Source of the DNA: Iris pallida
Lineage: Eukaryota > Streptophyta > Magnoliopsida > Asparagales > Iridaceae
Direction: 5' to 3'
NCBI GenBank assembly: GCA_029216955.1
Contig: JANAVB010016200.1
Coordinates: forward strand, 1,431,150-1,495,149
DNA length: 64,000 nt
The notes beneath the pieces are model-generated. The model was not told the origin of the DNA and did no database searches. It worked only from the letters and a program-made list of their open reading frames with translations. Position numbers and translations under genes: made by a program. Positions within the stretch are counted from its first letter, which is position 1. Each line of letters starts with the position of its first letter. Below, piece after piece: positions 20,081 to 32,560 of the stretch.

Positions 20081-21220
20081 GACACGAGCACATGATTGTT
20101 ATTAATTACCAACCTAATTCCTATTGATTAATTGTTATTTAATGTAGGAATGGGAAATATCCCATTCAACTGATACTGAGATGTATCAGTGAGTTGTTCA
20201 CTGGTTCTCCATTTTCGAATTACATTTATTGTTTAATATCATGTAAATTAACTATGGTTTAATTTGTCTGAACATTAGATGGCATGTTAGGATTTATTTT
20301 GTATTGAGATTGATTGAATGGGATTCGAATATAGGAGGTGTGGTTGACTGTTGAAGGAGATTGCCACTGATTCAATTTACTGTTTACTATTCTCAATCAA
20401 TTTCATTTTTTTTGTAACTGATTTAGTATTGATTAAATGAGTAAATTAGATTAACTATATGTGTGAGAATGATTAAATCATGCCAATTGAGTTTGTGTGA
20501 AACACTGGAGTTCGAATGTGGATGTCACTTTGCAAATAACTGAGAACCATTTGCCATTCATTGATTTTCTAATTTTTAAGATTATGATTCAATTTTGTAC
20601 ACAACACTATGATACTTTGTATATCCTGTCACTTGAGTTGAAACCTGGGTTCAATTCTGAAACCTGGGAATTGATTCCTGGAACACTTGACACTCATGTA
20701 CACACACAAGGATTGACCCTCACTTTCATGTACACTGAAACCAACTCACTAAGACACATGACACTGAACACCTAAGACCCTGTTTGAACAACAGAGAACT
20801 CACCTCTATGACGTAAACCTGGGAATTGAATTCCTGGGAACTTGTTTACTGTTAGCTAAACACAATTCCTGGGATTAAACACCCTGAACAAACCTGGGAA
20901 CTACCTGGGTTCACCCTTAAACCTGAGAATTTAGTACAATGTTGCACTGCTATGTACCATGTGCACCATTGACCCACATAAATTGGGATTACATTATACA
21001 CACTGTTTTGAGTTTATGTACACTGTTTTAATCTTGAGTTCCTGATTACATTCATTGACTCACACTTTCATTACACCCCTAAGTTAATTCCTGTACACAG
21101 GACATATGCACATGTACACTGTCTTCATTTCCTGAACACCTAGACTTGCAAATTGTTTCCAGAACTAATATACTATTACCTGTTGCAAAACCTGTGAAGG
21201 ACAGTACACCCTCACAACAC

Positions 21221-21362
21221 CATTCCACACACACATGAATATGCCAAACACATTCCTGTACACAGGTACACTCACACACACACATGCCTCACACAAATCT
21301 AACACATATACACACGCACACACACATTTGCCGATTTACATAGCTCTCTCTCTCTCTCTCTA
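21221..21362 (+). repeat. CA-rich and CT-rich simple repeats
   Basis: Runs of ACACAC with interruptions (21225-21330) and an uninterrupted CT run (about 21343-21361). The 3' LTR has a shorter version near 30570-30660. Confidence 0.85.
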
Positions 21363-23061
21363 AGTGTATGCATAATTACATATGTAGCTAATGTGTGAAT
21401 ATATATAGTGTGCAGTTAAGATTCATATGGAATACATATATGTGTATATAGAGATACATATATATGAGTATTTGGCCTATATGTCATATGGCTTGTATTT
21501 AGCTCAGGGCCCATATGTGGTTGTGATTCCATATAGGTATAGTCTATGTAGATAATGTGTACATAGATATATGGCCTAGTGTATGGCTATTTGCCTATGG
21601 GATAGGGCCTATGGCCTATAACCTAAATGACATAGCCTAGGGTACTCATGGGTGGGTTGTGTGTATGAAATACACACATGTGTAATACCCTATAGACCAG
21701 TGTATGGTGTGTACTAGCTAAGGTAGACTGTTTAGGCCTGGTTAGACTTCATTGATTCTAGATTGACCAAGTTGACCTAACTTTAACTTTCTAGTTGACT
21801 GAAGTTGATCAGGGTTGACTTTGGTCAAGGGTTGACCTAATATCATGTAGACTGCATCATAGTATCATACTTTATTACCTGGACATGTTATGACTTGTGC
21901 TGTTCTGATTAGGAGCCAGACACCACAACTCAGGAAGTAATTTTCTTTCGGACATTCAGGATATCAGGCGAGTACATTCTATGACCGTTTCATACTTGCT
22001 ATGAGTATTTTCTTGCTCTAGATTATTTTACTTGATGCTGACACGATAGAAATACGGATTATTACTATATGGATCTTTTCATACGATGTTATCCTCCTTG
22101 GGAGCATCAGATACATCATGTCATGTGTATTTCACTTTCATTATGTACTCTTGTGCTTTTACCTTACATGTGCACTCTCGTGATTTATGTACTCTCATGA
22201 TCACGGAGCCCCCATGTTTATATTCATGTGCACCCATTATGGGACCCCCATGCGAATATCATGTACAATAATATAACTTGAACGGATCTTTGTGTATTGA
22301 TTGGGATACGGGGGAGTATAAATAGTCATGTGTATAATTTCCAAAGTAGTGTAGTCATGTGCGACCTCTCATATTTATTATCAAGCCGTTCATATATCTA
22401 GCTTGTACTCTAAATCAGTAGTTCACTGTAGCTTTTTACTTATAGTAGATATTTCATTACAGTCTTCTTTTTTTACTCATGTATACTCTTCAGCGTTTCA
22501 TGTTTCTTATTCTATTGCATGTATTACATTCCTGTCATGATATGAACTGCGTGAGATGTACTGTGCTTGCTCCAGCCCTGACTGGTCCTGTTGAAATTTT
22601 ACAGATGACTTTGAGGAGCAGTGTCCCACTTATAATGGAGCAGGCTTAGATGACACACTTGAGATGGACTCTCCGGAGGACCCAGCACTTGCTGAGGACA
22701 TTACCCCTGTAGACTAGGCTAGTTAGCTAGGCTAGTTCTATTACTTCATGTTATGATACATTGTATATATTGGAGTTGTACTCTGGATTTGGAGATGTTA
22801 TCTTAGTTTCAGCTATCTCTCTGTCTTGTATTATACTCTGTGGATTCTGAGTTTTATCTATCCTATCTTTCAGTACTATCTTCCTTAGTGTGATTGAGTT
22901 GTACTTATTTATGTCACCTCCATTCGGAGTGTATAAACTGTACAGGTACCTTATAAGCTGTTAGATGTATGTGACCTAGGACAGCGTTCTACCGCCGACA
23001 CTGCGGCGTAGGCTGGACGTACCCACGTCTCGTGCCCTTACACTGGGTGCGGGTCGTGACA

Positions 23062-23306
23062 CATTTTTAGTGGTGGCCCATGCAGGTCTAGATTTGAATT
23101 GTAGTGGTATTCGAACTAGAGTATCACTACAGCCTGCAGTAGAATTAGGATATTTTTGAAGGTACACAATCACATTAGGAAAACCCTTTATCAGATTTTG
23201 TATATCTAAATTTTGTTGCTTATTGTCTTCCTTTGAATTTAAACTGTCCTCCTTTGCTATTTCGACTCATCCTCATCAATTATTTCTTTTGATCTGTGTC
23301 TCCAGG
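23062..23306 (+). other. Leader of element D between LTR and gag
   Basis: No convincing tRNA-complementary PBS is seen right after the LTR (the Met-tRNA type TGGTATCAGA expected for Tekay is absent), so the site may be mutated. The segment is AT-rich and non-coding. A pyrimidine run followed by CAG just before the gag ATG at 23307 could be a splice acceptor, but this is weak. Confidence 0.4.
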
Positions 23307-24653
23307 ATGGTTGAGACGAGATCACATCGCCAGGGGGACGCCGATGATAGGTCTGCCACCTCTCATACTCAGCAGCCAGCCCCTGGTACCGCAGCCCCAG
23401 TCATGCCAGCTGGGGTAGGCATTTCAGCTACGTTCGGAGGTGCCCCTCCACCTGTGGCACATGGGCCGAGTCCGGTGATTCTAGAGGTGCTTCAGCAGCA
23501 GCAGACACCTTCGGGGACAGTTGACGCAGCTCAGCTGTTCGCGTTCTTTCGGTAGTTCATGGAGGGCCAGCAGCAAAGGCAGAAAGCAGAGTTTAGTCGG
23601 GGCATTGATCTGGCCGTGATTATGGTAGAGAGAGTTATAGCTCAGCCATCGGTAGTCCAGCAGCCGAACCCTCCGAGGGAGAAGGGCATTCAGGATTTTC
23701 AGAAGATGCACCCGAAGGACTTCCGAAGGACAGAGGGGATCCTGTATGCCGATGAGTGGATAGAGCACATGGAGGAGATATTCATATTGGCTGAGATTTC
23801 GGCAAGGATTCAGATTGATGCAGCGGCCAGCATGATGCAGCATCTGTCCCGCACATGGTACCAGACCGACCCGCGGGTTGGTACTCCGGGGCAGACTTGG
23901 ACAGCATTCAAGAAGCTGTTCAAGGAGAAATTCTTCCCGGATGCAGCGCTAGGAGCCCTCGAGACTAAGTTCGAGGCCCTAGTCCAGGGAAACCAGTCTG
24001 TGGAGGAGTATTCAGGGGAGTTCTGCCGACTGGGCAGATTTATGGAGGGACTGTCCGAGGCGACGAAGGCCCAGAGGTTCAGGAAGGGATTGGTAAAGGA
24101 GGTCAAGTCATATACCAAGAGTGCTCGCAACGCTACCTTTGTGGAGATCCTAGTAGATGCATTAGCCGCGGAGGATGATCTTGAGCTTAGGCTCAGGAGG
24201 GGGCGAGACATCCAGGAAGCTAGCAGTAGTGGAGGATCAGCCAAGAGGTCGCACTTTTAGTAGCAGCACCAGCAGCAGAGGTTCCAGCCGCAGCAGTTTT
24301 AGCAGCCGAGGCAACAGCCAGTGCAACATCAACAGCCTAGGCAGCAGCAGCAGGGCCCTAGGCAGCAGCCAGTCAGTTGTGGCTTCTGCAAGAAGCCGGG
24401 GCACAGATGGACTGAGTGCAGGAAGAGGCTGGGGAAGTGCCTCCTTTATGGATCGTCAGAGCATCAGTTGAGGGTCTGTTTCCTCTTTCTGGGCAGGGCA
24501 GCTCAGGGAGCCGGAGCCAAGGCTCCAGGGGGACCGCAGAAGGGACCGTTGCCGACTCAGCAGCAGCAGTTCGTACAACACCAGCAGCAGGCCAGGGAAG
24601 GCCAACAGGGGCAAGCTTTTGCCATGGCGGCCGAGGATGTGGAGGCTATCGGA
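23307..24653 (+). pseudogene. gag: Gag of element D (Tekay) with amber stops
   Basis: Starts MVETRSHRQG. The Gag core has FRRTEGILYADEWIEHMEEIF and WTAFKKLFKEKFFPD, then a Gln-rich linker. The first zinc knuckle is intact, CGFCKKPGHRWTEC (C-x2-C-x4-H-x4-C); the second has lost a cysteine (CLLYGSSEHQLRVC). In-frame stops are TAG at 23553, 24258, 24261 and 24300, nearly all in Gln-rich context where CAG is expected. The frame is otherwise unbroken and passes into pol through another TAG at 24654. Confidence 0.85.
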
Positions 24654-26505
24654 TAGCTGATTACAGGTTCGATCCTCCTCGACTCCATTCCAGCTTTTGT
24701 ACTGTTTGATTCCGGGGCTTTCTACAGTTTTATATCAGTATCTTTTGCTATTAGACACTGCCTAGTATCTGAATCATTGCCTAGGACCTGCAAGATCACG
24801 ACCGGGGGTGGAGTTATCCTCGCGAGTAATGTTTGCAGAGGGTGGAGTGTCATTTTGGGAGGCCGAGAGTTGGAGGTGCGCTTGCTCGTAATGCCACTAC
24901 CGAACTACGATATCGTATTAGGTATGGACTGGTTGAGCAGGCATCACGCCAGTATTGATTACCGAGGGGGTAGAGTTTTGTTTGGGGTACCAGGAGAGCC
25001 AGAGTTCGAGTACACCCGACGGTATGCAGAGCAGGACGGAGGACTTTTCTGCGGAGCTTCAGTTGAGGAGCAGGCGACTCCATATCCCTTGATCGCAGAG
25101 TTCATGGACGTCTTCCCGAAGGAGTTGCCAGGGCTTCCACCAGACAGAGATGTAGAGTTCTTGATAGACTTGGTTCCCGGCGCGGAGCCGATCTCTCAGC
25201 ATGTCTATCGATTGAACAAAGGTGAGTTGGCAGAGCTGAAGAGGCAGGTGGATGAGCTGCAGGACAAGGGCTTCATCCGATCGAGTTCTTCACCTTGGGG
25301 TGTACCGGTACTATTTGTACCCAAGTAGGATGGGTCGGTACGGATGTGTATCGACTACAGGGCACTCAACAACCTGACGATGAATAACAGATACCCACTA
25401 CCGCGGATCGATGATCTCTTTGATCAGTTGAGCGGAGATCGGGTTTTCTCCAAGATTGGTTTGAGGTCAGGTTATCACCAGGTGAAGGTGAAGAGGGAGG
25501 ATATTCCGAAGACCGCCTTCAGGATGCGGTACGAACAGTTTGAGTTTTTGGTTATGCCGTTTGGGCTAACCAATGCACCAGCAGTGTTTATGAACTTAAT
25601 GAACAAGGTGTTCCACCAGTACTTGGACAAGTTTGCGATGGTGTTCATTGATGATATTCTGGTGTATTCCAAGACTGAGGAGGAACACGAGGAGCACTTG
25701 AGGGTGGTTCTGGAGACACTCATGAGGGAGAGGCTATATGGAAAGCTCTCAAAGTACGAGTTCTTCCTGGATAGAGTTGACTTCTTGGGTCATGTGGTGA
25801 CTGGAGATGGGATCTCAGTGGAGCCGAAGAAGATCGCAGCAATTGAGGCTTGGGCAGCGCCGACTTCAGTGGTAGAGATCAAGAGCTTCTTGGGACTGAT
25901 AGGATACTACAGGAGAGTTGTGCAGGATTTCTTTCGGATTGCAAAGCCGTTGACTCGGCTGACCCGGAAGGATGCTGAGTATGTTTGGTCAGAGGAGTGT
26001 CAGGCAGCTTTTGATGAGTTGAAGAAGCGGCTTACGACAGCTCCGATTCTGACATTGCCGTCTGGTTCAGGAGGGTTCACTATTTATAGTGACGCTTCAG
26101 GGAAGGGGCTGGGTTGTGTCTTGCAGCAGCATGGGAAGGTGATTGCCTATGCTTCCAGGCAGTTACGTCCCCACGAGAAGAACTACCCTACCCACGACCT
26201 GGAGCTGCCAGCAGTGATATTTGCTCTGAAGTTGTGGAAGCACTACCTGTATGGAGAGAGGGAGTAGATCTTCACAGATCACAAGAGCTTAAAGTATGTG
26301 TTTACACAGAAAAAGCTCAACATGAAGCAGCACAGATGGTAGAGCTGATGAAGGACTCGACATCTCACTTCAGTATCACCCAGGAAAGGCCAACGTGGTT
26401 GCCGATGCCTTGGGTAGGTATCCGACAGCCATGTGTTTGACCATGGACCGTCATTTGCTTGCTGATTTGGAGAGCCTGGGGATTGAGGTATTTGTGCCCG
26501 GAGTT
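24654..26505 (+). pseudogene. pol: Protease, reverse transcriptase and RNase H of element D
   Basis: Protease site FDSGAFYSFIS keeps the D-S-G triad. RT follows with [39 protein letters not shown] and the catalytic [10 protein letters not shown]; RNase H keeps [11 protein letters not shown] and FTDHKSLKY. TAG stops occur at 24654, 25326 and 26265. Small deletions near 26340-26360 shift the frame in the RT-INT linker. Confidence 0.85.
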
Positions 26506-27548
26506 TAGATGCAGATGTGGGGCTTACAGATTCAGTCAGACTTGGTAGAGAGTATCAAGTCGACACAGTTTGAGGACGTTGTCCTGCGGTATCTCCGAGA
26601 GCAGGTTCGAGCAGGGCTAGTGGATGGCGAGTTTTCTCTTACAGAGGATGGTGCCTTGAGGCACGGTTCCAGGTTATGTGTACCCAGCGGAGAGCTCAGG
26701 GAGCAGATTTTACAGAAGGCCTACAGATTTCAGTACTCTATACACCCTGGTGCTAACAAGATGTACCGAGATCTGAGGGAGCATGTTTGGTGGTACGGGA
26801 TGAAGCAGGAGGTAGCTCGCTTCGTAGCTAGGTGCTTGGTCTGTCAGCAGGTCAAGGCAGAGAGGCAGAGGCCCGGTGGATTATTACAGCCGCTGCCTAT
26901 TCCCGAGTGGAAGTGGGAGCATATCACTATGGATTTCGTATCTGGATTACCGCATACACCAGGAAAAAAGATGCAATTTGGGTCATCGTTGACAGGTTGA
27001 CCAAATTGGCCCACTTCTCGCCATTCAAGGTGGGTACGTCTACGGAGAGGCTTGCAGAGATATACATGCGGCAGATAGTCAGGATTCATGGAGTTCCGAT
27101 CATCATCATCTCGGATCGGGATAGTCGCTTTACTTCCCATTTCTGGAGGAGTCTGCAGATTAGCTTGTGCACTCAGCTCAAGTTTAGTACTGCATACCAC
27201 CTCCAAACGGACAGACAGACAGAGGGGACTATTCAGATGCTCGATGATATGCTGCGGACATATATCTTGGATTTCAGAGGTTCCTGCGAGGATCACCTGC
27301 ATTTGGTAGAGTTTGCTTACAACAACAGTTTTTAGGCCAGCATTGAGATGTCACCTTTCGAGGCTCTGTACGGACGTAGGTATCGTACACCCTTATTAGG
27401 GGATGATGTTGGTGAGCGAGCTTTACTGAAGCCAGAGATGGTTGTGGACGCAGCCGAGAAGGTGAAGCTCATTAGGAACAGACTTCGCGTGGCGTAGGAC
27501 AGACATCGACACTGGGCCGATAGCCACCGGAGGCCCTTGGAGTTTGAG
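26506..27548 (+). pseudogene. Integrase of element D
   Basis: The zinc-binding H2C2 region (YSIHPGANKMYRDLREHVWW..CLVC) is followed by catalytic D (ITMDFVSGLP), D (SDRDSRFTSHFW) and E (TDRQTEGTIQ). A frameshift near 26970, at a run of A, divides it into two frames. TAG stops are at 26506, 27333 and 27495. The C-terminal end reads RRPLEFE at the predicted intron. Confidence 0.8.
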
Positions 27549-27646
27549 GTACAGATTAGAAATAGGATTAGAAGTAGGTTATTTATTGTTTTATTTGATT
27601 AATCATGTTTGATTATTTAGTAACATGAGACCTTGTTTGTGTTTAG
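27549..27646 (+). other. Predicted 98-bp spliceosomal intron in D's pol
   Basis: GAG|GTACAG opens and GTGTTTAG|GTCGG closes an AT-rich 98-base insert. Removing it joins LEFE directly to VGDMVFLRISP in frame, the normal continuous sequence of Tekay integrases. The insert has in-frame stops and a T-rich 3' half. Confidence 0.65.
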
Positions 27647-28069
27647 GTCGGAGACATGGTTTTTCTGCGGATATCTCCGACTCGTGGTACTATACGTTTT
27701 GGTGGAGGTGGGAAGCTTAGCCCACGCTTCATCGGACCCTTCGTGATCAGCGGGAGACTCGGTGACATGGCATATAGGCTAGACTTGCCACCTGTACTAG
27801 TGGGTGTTCACAACGTATTCCACGTATCGTAGTTGAGATGGTATGTGGCTGACCCTAGCCATGTACTCGATCACTCAGAGATTGAGGTGGGACCTACTCT
27901 AAGTTATCTAGAGCAGCCTGTGGAGATTTTGGATCGCCAAGAGAAGGTACTGAGAAACCAGATGATGTCCTTGGTTCGTGTCGCATGGAGGCATCATTCT
28001 CCAAGAGAGTCTACCTGGGAGCGGAAGGATGAGATGCACGAGCGATACCCTTATCTTTTTGGACCGTGA
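27647..28069 (+). pseudogene. Integrase C-terminus and chromodomain of element D
   Basis: GPF-like module GGGKLSPRFIGPFVISGRLG followed by a chromodomain of the Tekay type (PVEILDRQEKVLRNQ, VRVAWRHHSPRESTWERKDE, RYPYLFGP). Chromodomains target chromovirus integration to marked chromatin (family knowledge). A TAG at 27830-27832 breaks the frame. The natural stop is at 28067-28069. Confidence 0.85.
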
Positions 28070-28135
28070 GGTATGATTGTCTATCCTTCTCATTAGTTAG
28101 TTTCGTCTTTCAATTTTGAGGACAAAATTTTTTTT

Positions 28136-28149
28136 AAGGAGGGTAGATT
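28136..28149 (+). other. Polypurine tract of element D
   Basis: AAGGAGGGTAGATT after a T-rich run, directly before the 3' LTR. The same sequence precedes the left LTR at 18860-18873. Confidence 0.75.
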
Positions 28150-31100
28150 TGTCACTACCACATTTCTAGTTTGACGGTATTTTTGTTATTTTGAATTTAT
28201 TTGAATTTAATATATATTATTTGTAATTTAATATGATTATTGGAATGGTATAATTTAAATATTATTTAATTGATTGCCATGTGATTGATATTAGCCCTAA
28301 CCTAGTTTGGACCTAACCTAGATTGGTCATAGTTAGTCTAGTTAGCCATAGTTAGTATTAGTTAGTATTGGTTAGTTGGGTTAAGTCATGATTAGTTATA
28401 ATGAAATGGGTTCCAACTTAACTAAAAGGGAAACCTAGATTTCTAGCCATTGAATAGATTAGATGTGATAAGAGCCCTTGGATTGATTCCCCAAAACCCT
28501 AAACCTAGCATTGGTGGCCGGCCCCCCTAGGGAACAACAACCTATAAAATCCCTCCCAAAATAGTAGCCTCCTTTGTTCATTCCATCATTTGCAAGAACA
28601 AGGTTTGTCCCCAATTAAAACTCTTCCTATTTTAATTAATAGTGATCTTTTTTCATTGAAATTTCTTCCATGGTGACATAATTAGTGTCCCCCTACTGTT
28701 TATAGAGATTATTGACAGGTTTGACACAATTTGGGGCTTTGACCTAGCTAGTGAAGATCTCATTTTTGAAGGTTTCATTGTGGAAGAACACCCATAGGTA
28801 ACTTTCTATTCCCTCCACCAAATTTTGATTTCTTTGCATGGATAGGAAGCTCTAGGTGTCCTCTCACTGTAGGGATAGGTTTTGCAAACTTTTGTGTCCT
28901 TTATGTGTCCGTATCGGATACGTATCAGTGTAGTTACGTAGGTGTTCGACGAAATGCCATAGTGGGTATTTCGATCGAGTTTTCGATTTGTGTTTGAATA
29001 GGAATTCATGTTTTAGTGTCGCTTAGGGGTTTCTTAGTGACTGAGGTGATTTCGTATCGTTTTAGTGTCGAGTCGGACCCGTGGACACGGCCACGCGCGG
29101 GCGGACAGCAGTGCCCTGCTGTTCGTGTGTTCGTGCAGGAGCTGTAGGACCCGTGGGCACGTGTCCTTTGACACGGAGCTGGGGGCAGTGTCTGACACGA
29201 CACTCCCCAAGTCTCGTGTCCCTTGGTTTTGTGTCGGGTGAGAAACTGACCTGCTCTGGTCACGGGGGGCACAGCCACTGAACCAGTTCAGTGTACACTG
29301 GTTTGAGAAGTGTTTGGACACTCTGTGTCCTGTTTTTGGACACGATGGTAAGTTTATGACACGAGCACATGATTGTTATTAATTACCAACCTAATTCCTA
29401 TTGATTAATTCTTACTTAATGTAGGAATGGAAAATATCCCATTCGACTGATACTGAGATGTATCAGTGAGTTGTTCACTGGTTCTCCATTTTCGAATTAT
29501 ATTTAATGTTTAATATCATGTAAATTAACTATGGTTTAATTTGTCTGAACATTAGATGGCATGTTAGGATTTATTTTGTATTGAGATTGATTGAATGTGA
29601 TTCGAATATGGGAGGTGTGGTTGACTGTTGAAGGGGATTGCCACTGATTTATTTTACTGTTTACTATTCTCAGTCAATTTTATTTTTTTTGTAACTGATT
29701 TAGTATTGATTAAATGGGTAAATTAGATTAACTATATGTGTGAGAATGATTAAATCATGCCATTTGTGTTTGTGTGAAACACTGGAGTTCGAATGTGGAT
29801 TGAGTTTGTTAACTGTGGTGACACAAACTGTCACTTTGCAAATAACTGAGAACCATTTGCCATTCATTGATTTTCTAATTCCTAAAATTATGATTCAATT
29901 TTGTACACAACACTATGATACTTTGTATATCCTGTCACTTGAGTTGAAACCTGGGTTCAATTCTGAAACCTGGGATTTGATTCCTGGAACACTTGACACT
30001 CATGTACACACAAGGATTGACCCTCACTTTCCTGTACACTGAAACCAACTCACTAAGACATATGACACTGAACACCTAAGACCCTGTTTGAACAACTGAG
30101 AACTCACCTCTATGACATAAACCTGGGAATTGAATTCCTGGGAACTTGTTTACTGTTAGCTAAACACAATTCCTGGGATTAAACACACTGAACAAACCTG
30201 GGAACTACCTGGGTTCACCCTTAAACCTGAGAATTTAGTACAATGTTGCACTGCTATGTACCATGTGCACCATTGACCCACACAAACTGGGATTACATTG
30301 TACACACTGTTTTGAATTTATGTACATTGTTTTAATCTTGAGTTCCTGATTACATTCATTGACTCACACTTTCATTACACCCCTAAGTTAATTCCTTTAC
30401 ACAAGACATATGCACCTGTACACTGTCTTTATTTCCTTAACCCCTAGACCTGCAAATTGTTTCCTGAACTAATACACTATTACCTATTGCAAAACCTGTG
30501 AAGGACAGTACACCCTCACAACACCATTCCACACACACATGAACAGGACAAACACATTCCTGTACACAGGTACACTCACACACACACATGCCTCACACAA
30601 ATCTAACACACATACACACGCACACACACATTTGCCTATTTACATAGCTCTCTCTCCCTCTCTAAGTGTATGTATAATTACATGTGTAGCTAATGTGTGA
30701 ATATATATTGTGTGTAGTTAAGACTCCTATGGAATACATATATGTGTATATAGAGATATATATAAGTGTTTGGCCTATATGTCATATGGCTTGTATTTAG
30801 CTCATGGCCCATATGTGGTTGTGATTCAATATAGGTATAGTCTATATAGATAATGTGTACATAGATATATGGACTAGTGTATGGCTATTTGCCTATGGGA
30901 TAGGGCCTATGGCCTATAACCTAGATGACATAGCCTAGGGTACTCATGGGTGGGTTGTGTGTATGAAATACACACGTGTAATACCCTATAGACTAGTGTA
31001 TGGTGTGTACTAGCTAAGGTAGACTATTTAGGCCTGGTTAGACTTCATTGATTCTAGATTGACCTAGTTGACCTAACTTTGACTTTTTAGTTGACTGAAG

Positions 31101-32357
31101 TTGACCAGGGTTGACTTTGGTCTAGGGTTGACCTAATATCATGTAGACTACATCATAGTATCATACTTTATTACCTGGACATGTTATGACTTGTGCTGTT
31201 TTGATTAGGAGCCAGACACCACTCCTGAGGCAGTAGTTTTCTCCTGGACATTCAGGATATCAGGCGAGTACATTCTCTGACCGTTTCATACTTGCTAGGA
31301 GTATTTTCTTGCTCTAGATTATTTTACTTGATGCTGACACGATGGAAACACGGATTAGTACTATATGGATCTTTTCATACGATGTTATCTCCCTCGGGAG
31401 CATCAGATACATCATGTCATGTGCGTTTCACTTTTATTATGTACTCTTGTGCTTTCACTTTATATATGCACTCTCGTGATTCATGTACTCTCATGATCAC
31501 GGAGCCCCCATGTTTATATTTATGTGCACCCATTATGGGCCCCCATGTGAATATCATGTGCAATAACATAACTTGAACAGATCTTTGTGTATTGATTAGG
31601 GTACGGGGGAGTATAAATAGTCATGTGGACAATTTCCAAAGTAATGTAGTCATGTACGACCTCTCATGTTTATTATCAAGTCGTTCACATGTCTAGCTTG
31701 TACTCTAAATCACTAGTTCTCTATAGCTCTTTACTTATAGTAGATATTTTATTACAGTCTTCTCTTTTTACTCATGTATACTCTTCAGCGTTTCATGTAT
31801 CTTACTCTATTGCCAGTATTATATTCCTGTCATGATATGAACTGCGTGAGATGTATTGTGCTCGCTCCAGTCCTGACTGGACCTATTAAAATTTTACAGA
31901 TGACTTTGAGGAGCAGTGTCCCACTTATTATGGAGCAGGCTTAGATGACACACTTGAGCTGGACACTCAGGAGGACCCAGCACTTGCTGAGGACATTACC
32001 CCTGTAGACTAGGCTAGTTAGCTAGGCTAGTTCTATTACTTTATGTTATGATACATTGTATATATTGGAGTTGTACTCTGGATTTGGAGATGTTATCTTA
32101 GTTTCAGCTATCTCTCTGTCTTGTATTATACTATGTGGATTCTGAGTTTTATCTATCCTATCTTTTAGTACTATCTTCCTTAGCAGTGATTGAGTTGTAC
32201 TTATTTATGTCACCTCCATTCGGAGTGTATAAACTGTACAGGTACCTTATAAACTGTTAGATATATGTGACTTAGGACAGTATTCTACCGCCGACACTGC
32301 GGCATAGGCTGGACGTACCCACGTCACGTGCCCTTACACTGGGTGCGAGTCGTGACA
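28150..32357 (+). repeat. 3' LTR of element D
   Basis: Collinear with 18874-23061 with scattered substitutions and small indels (more diverged than A's LTR pair). TATA box at 28543-28549. It ends GAGTCGTGACA and is followed by B sequence. Confidence 0.9.
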
Positions 32358-32493
32358 GAGCTTGTGGAAGACATCAGGCTCGATGGCCCTCAGGGCCTTG
32401 ATATTGTTCTCCTTGAACAGTCTGGGCCCGTTCCTGGTTTCCCTGAAACCGCCGTTGAGGGCGCAGTCCAGGTCGGAGTTGAGCAAGTCGAAG
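32358..32493 (+). pseudogene. Antisense gene of B, linker before intron 2
   Basis: Open frame ELVEDIRLDGPQGLDIVLLE to VGVEQVE, an acidic linker of the same gene as 16443-18640, resuming after element D. The segment between the PMD C-terminus and this point is missing compared with A. Confidence 0.55.
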
Positions 32494-32560
32494 GTACAAA
32501 ATTACGACTCTTTCGCCTTTTCCTTTTTCGGTTATTGATGTATATTATTTTCTCTGTCAG
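32494..32560 (+). other. Predicted intron 2 of the antisense gene (B)
   Basis: 67 bases from GTACAAAA to a T-rich TCTCTGTCAG. The join is phase 1 and in frame with the coiled-coil exon. It corresponds to intron 2 of A (10218-10332), although it is near the lower size limit for plant introns. Confidence 0.55.

Larger units (their letters stand above)
18874..23061 (+). repeat. 5' LTR of element D (about 4.2 kb)
   Basis: Starts TGTCACTACC and ends GTCGTGACA, with inverted TGTCAC/GTGACA termini. A TATA box TATAAAA lies at 19266-19272. Notable content: a cluster of GTGTCC/GGACAC inverted pairs at 19610-20080; repeated CCTGGGAA phrases at 20640-20930; CA- and CT-rich simple repeats at 21221-21362; a TTGACC cluster near 21755-21845. 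No protein-coding gene is seen in it. Confidence 0.9.
18641..32357 (+). mobile_element. Element D: Tekay/Del-type chromovirus with an orphan left end
   Basis: Contains a partial pol end (18641-18873), an LTR (18874-23061), an internal region (23062-28149) and an LTR (28150-32357). The chromodomain, gene order PR-RT-RH-INT-CHD, CCHC Gag and very long LTRs fit the Tekay (Del) clade. The extra pol end before the left LTR means the structure is LTR-shared, like a partial tandem copy whose left part was deleted together with some of B. No target duplication is visible at the outer ends, as expected if the left end was lost. Confidence 0.88.

Noticed and set aside
20497..22271. ORFs inside D's long LTRs (for example 20497-20775 and 22086-22271)
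   Set aside because: Low-complexity, not similar to known proteins, shared between the LTRs only by duplication.
23307..28069. Reassigned or suppressed TAG codon as the normal way to express D
   Set aside because: Frameshifts near 26340 and 26970 show real decay, so mutation is the simpler explanation; kept only as an alternative.
18641..32357. Clean target-site duplication for element D
   Set aside because: No matching 5-bp repeat can be defined because the left end is a truncated pol fragment, not an LTR.
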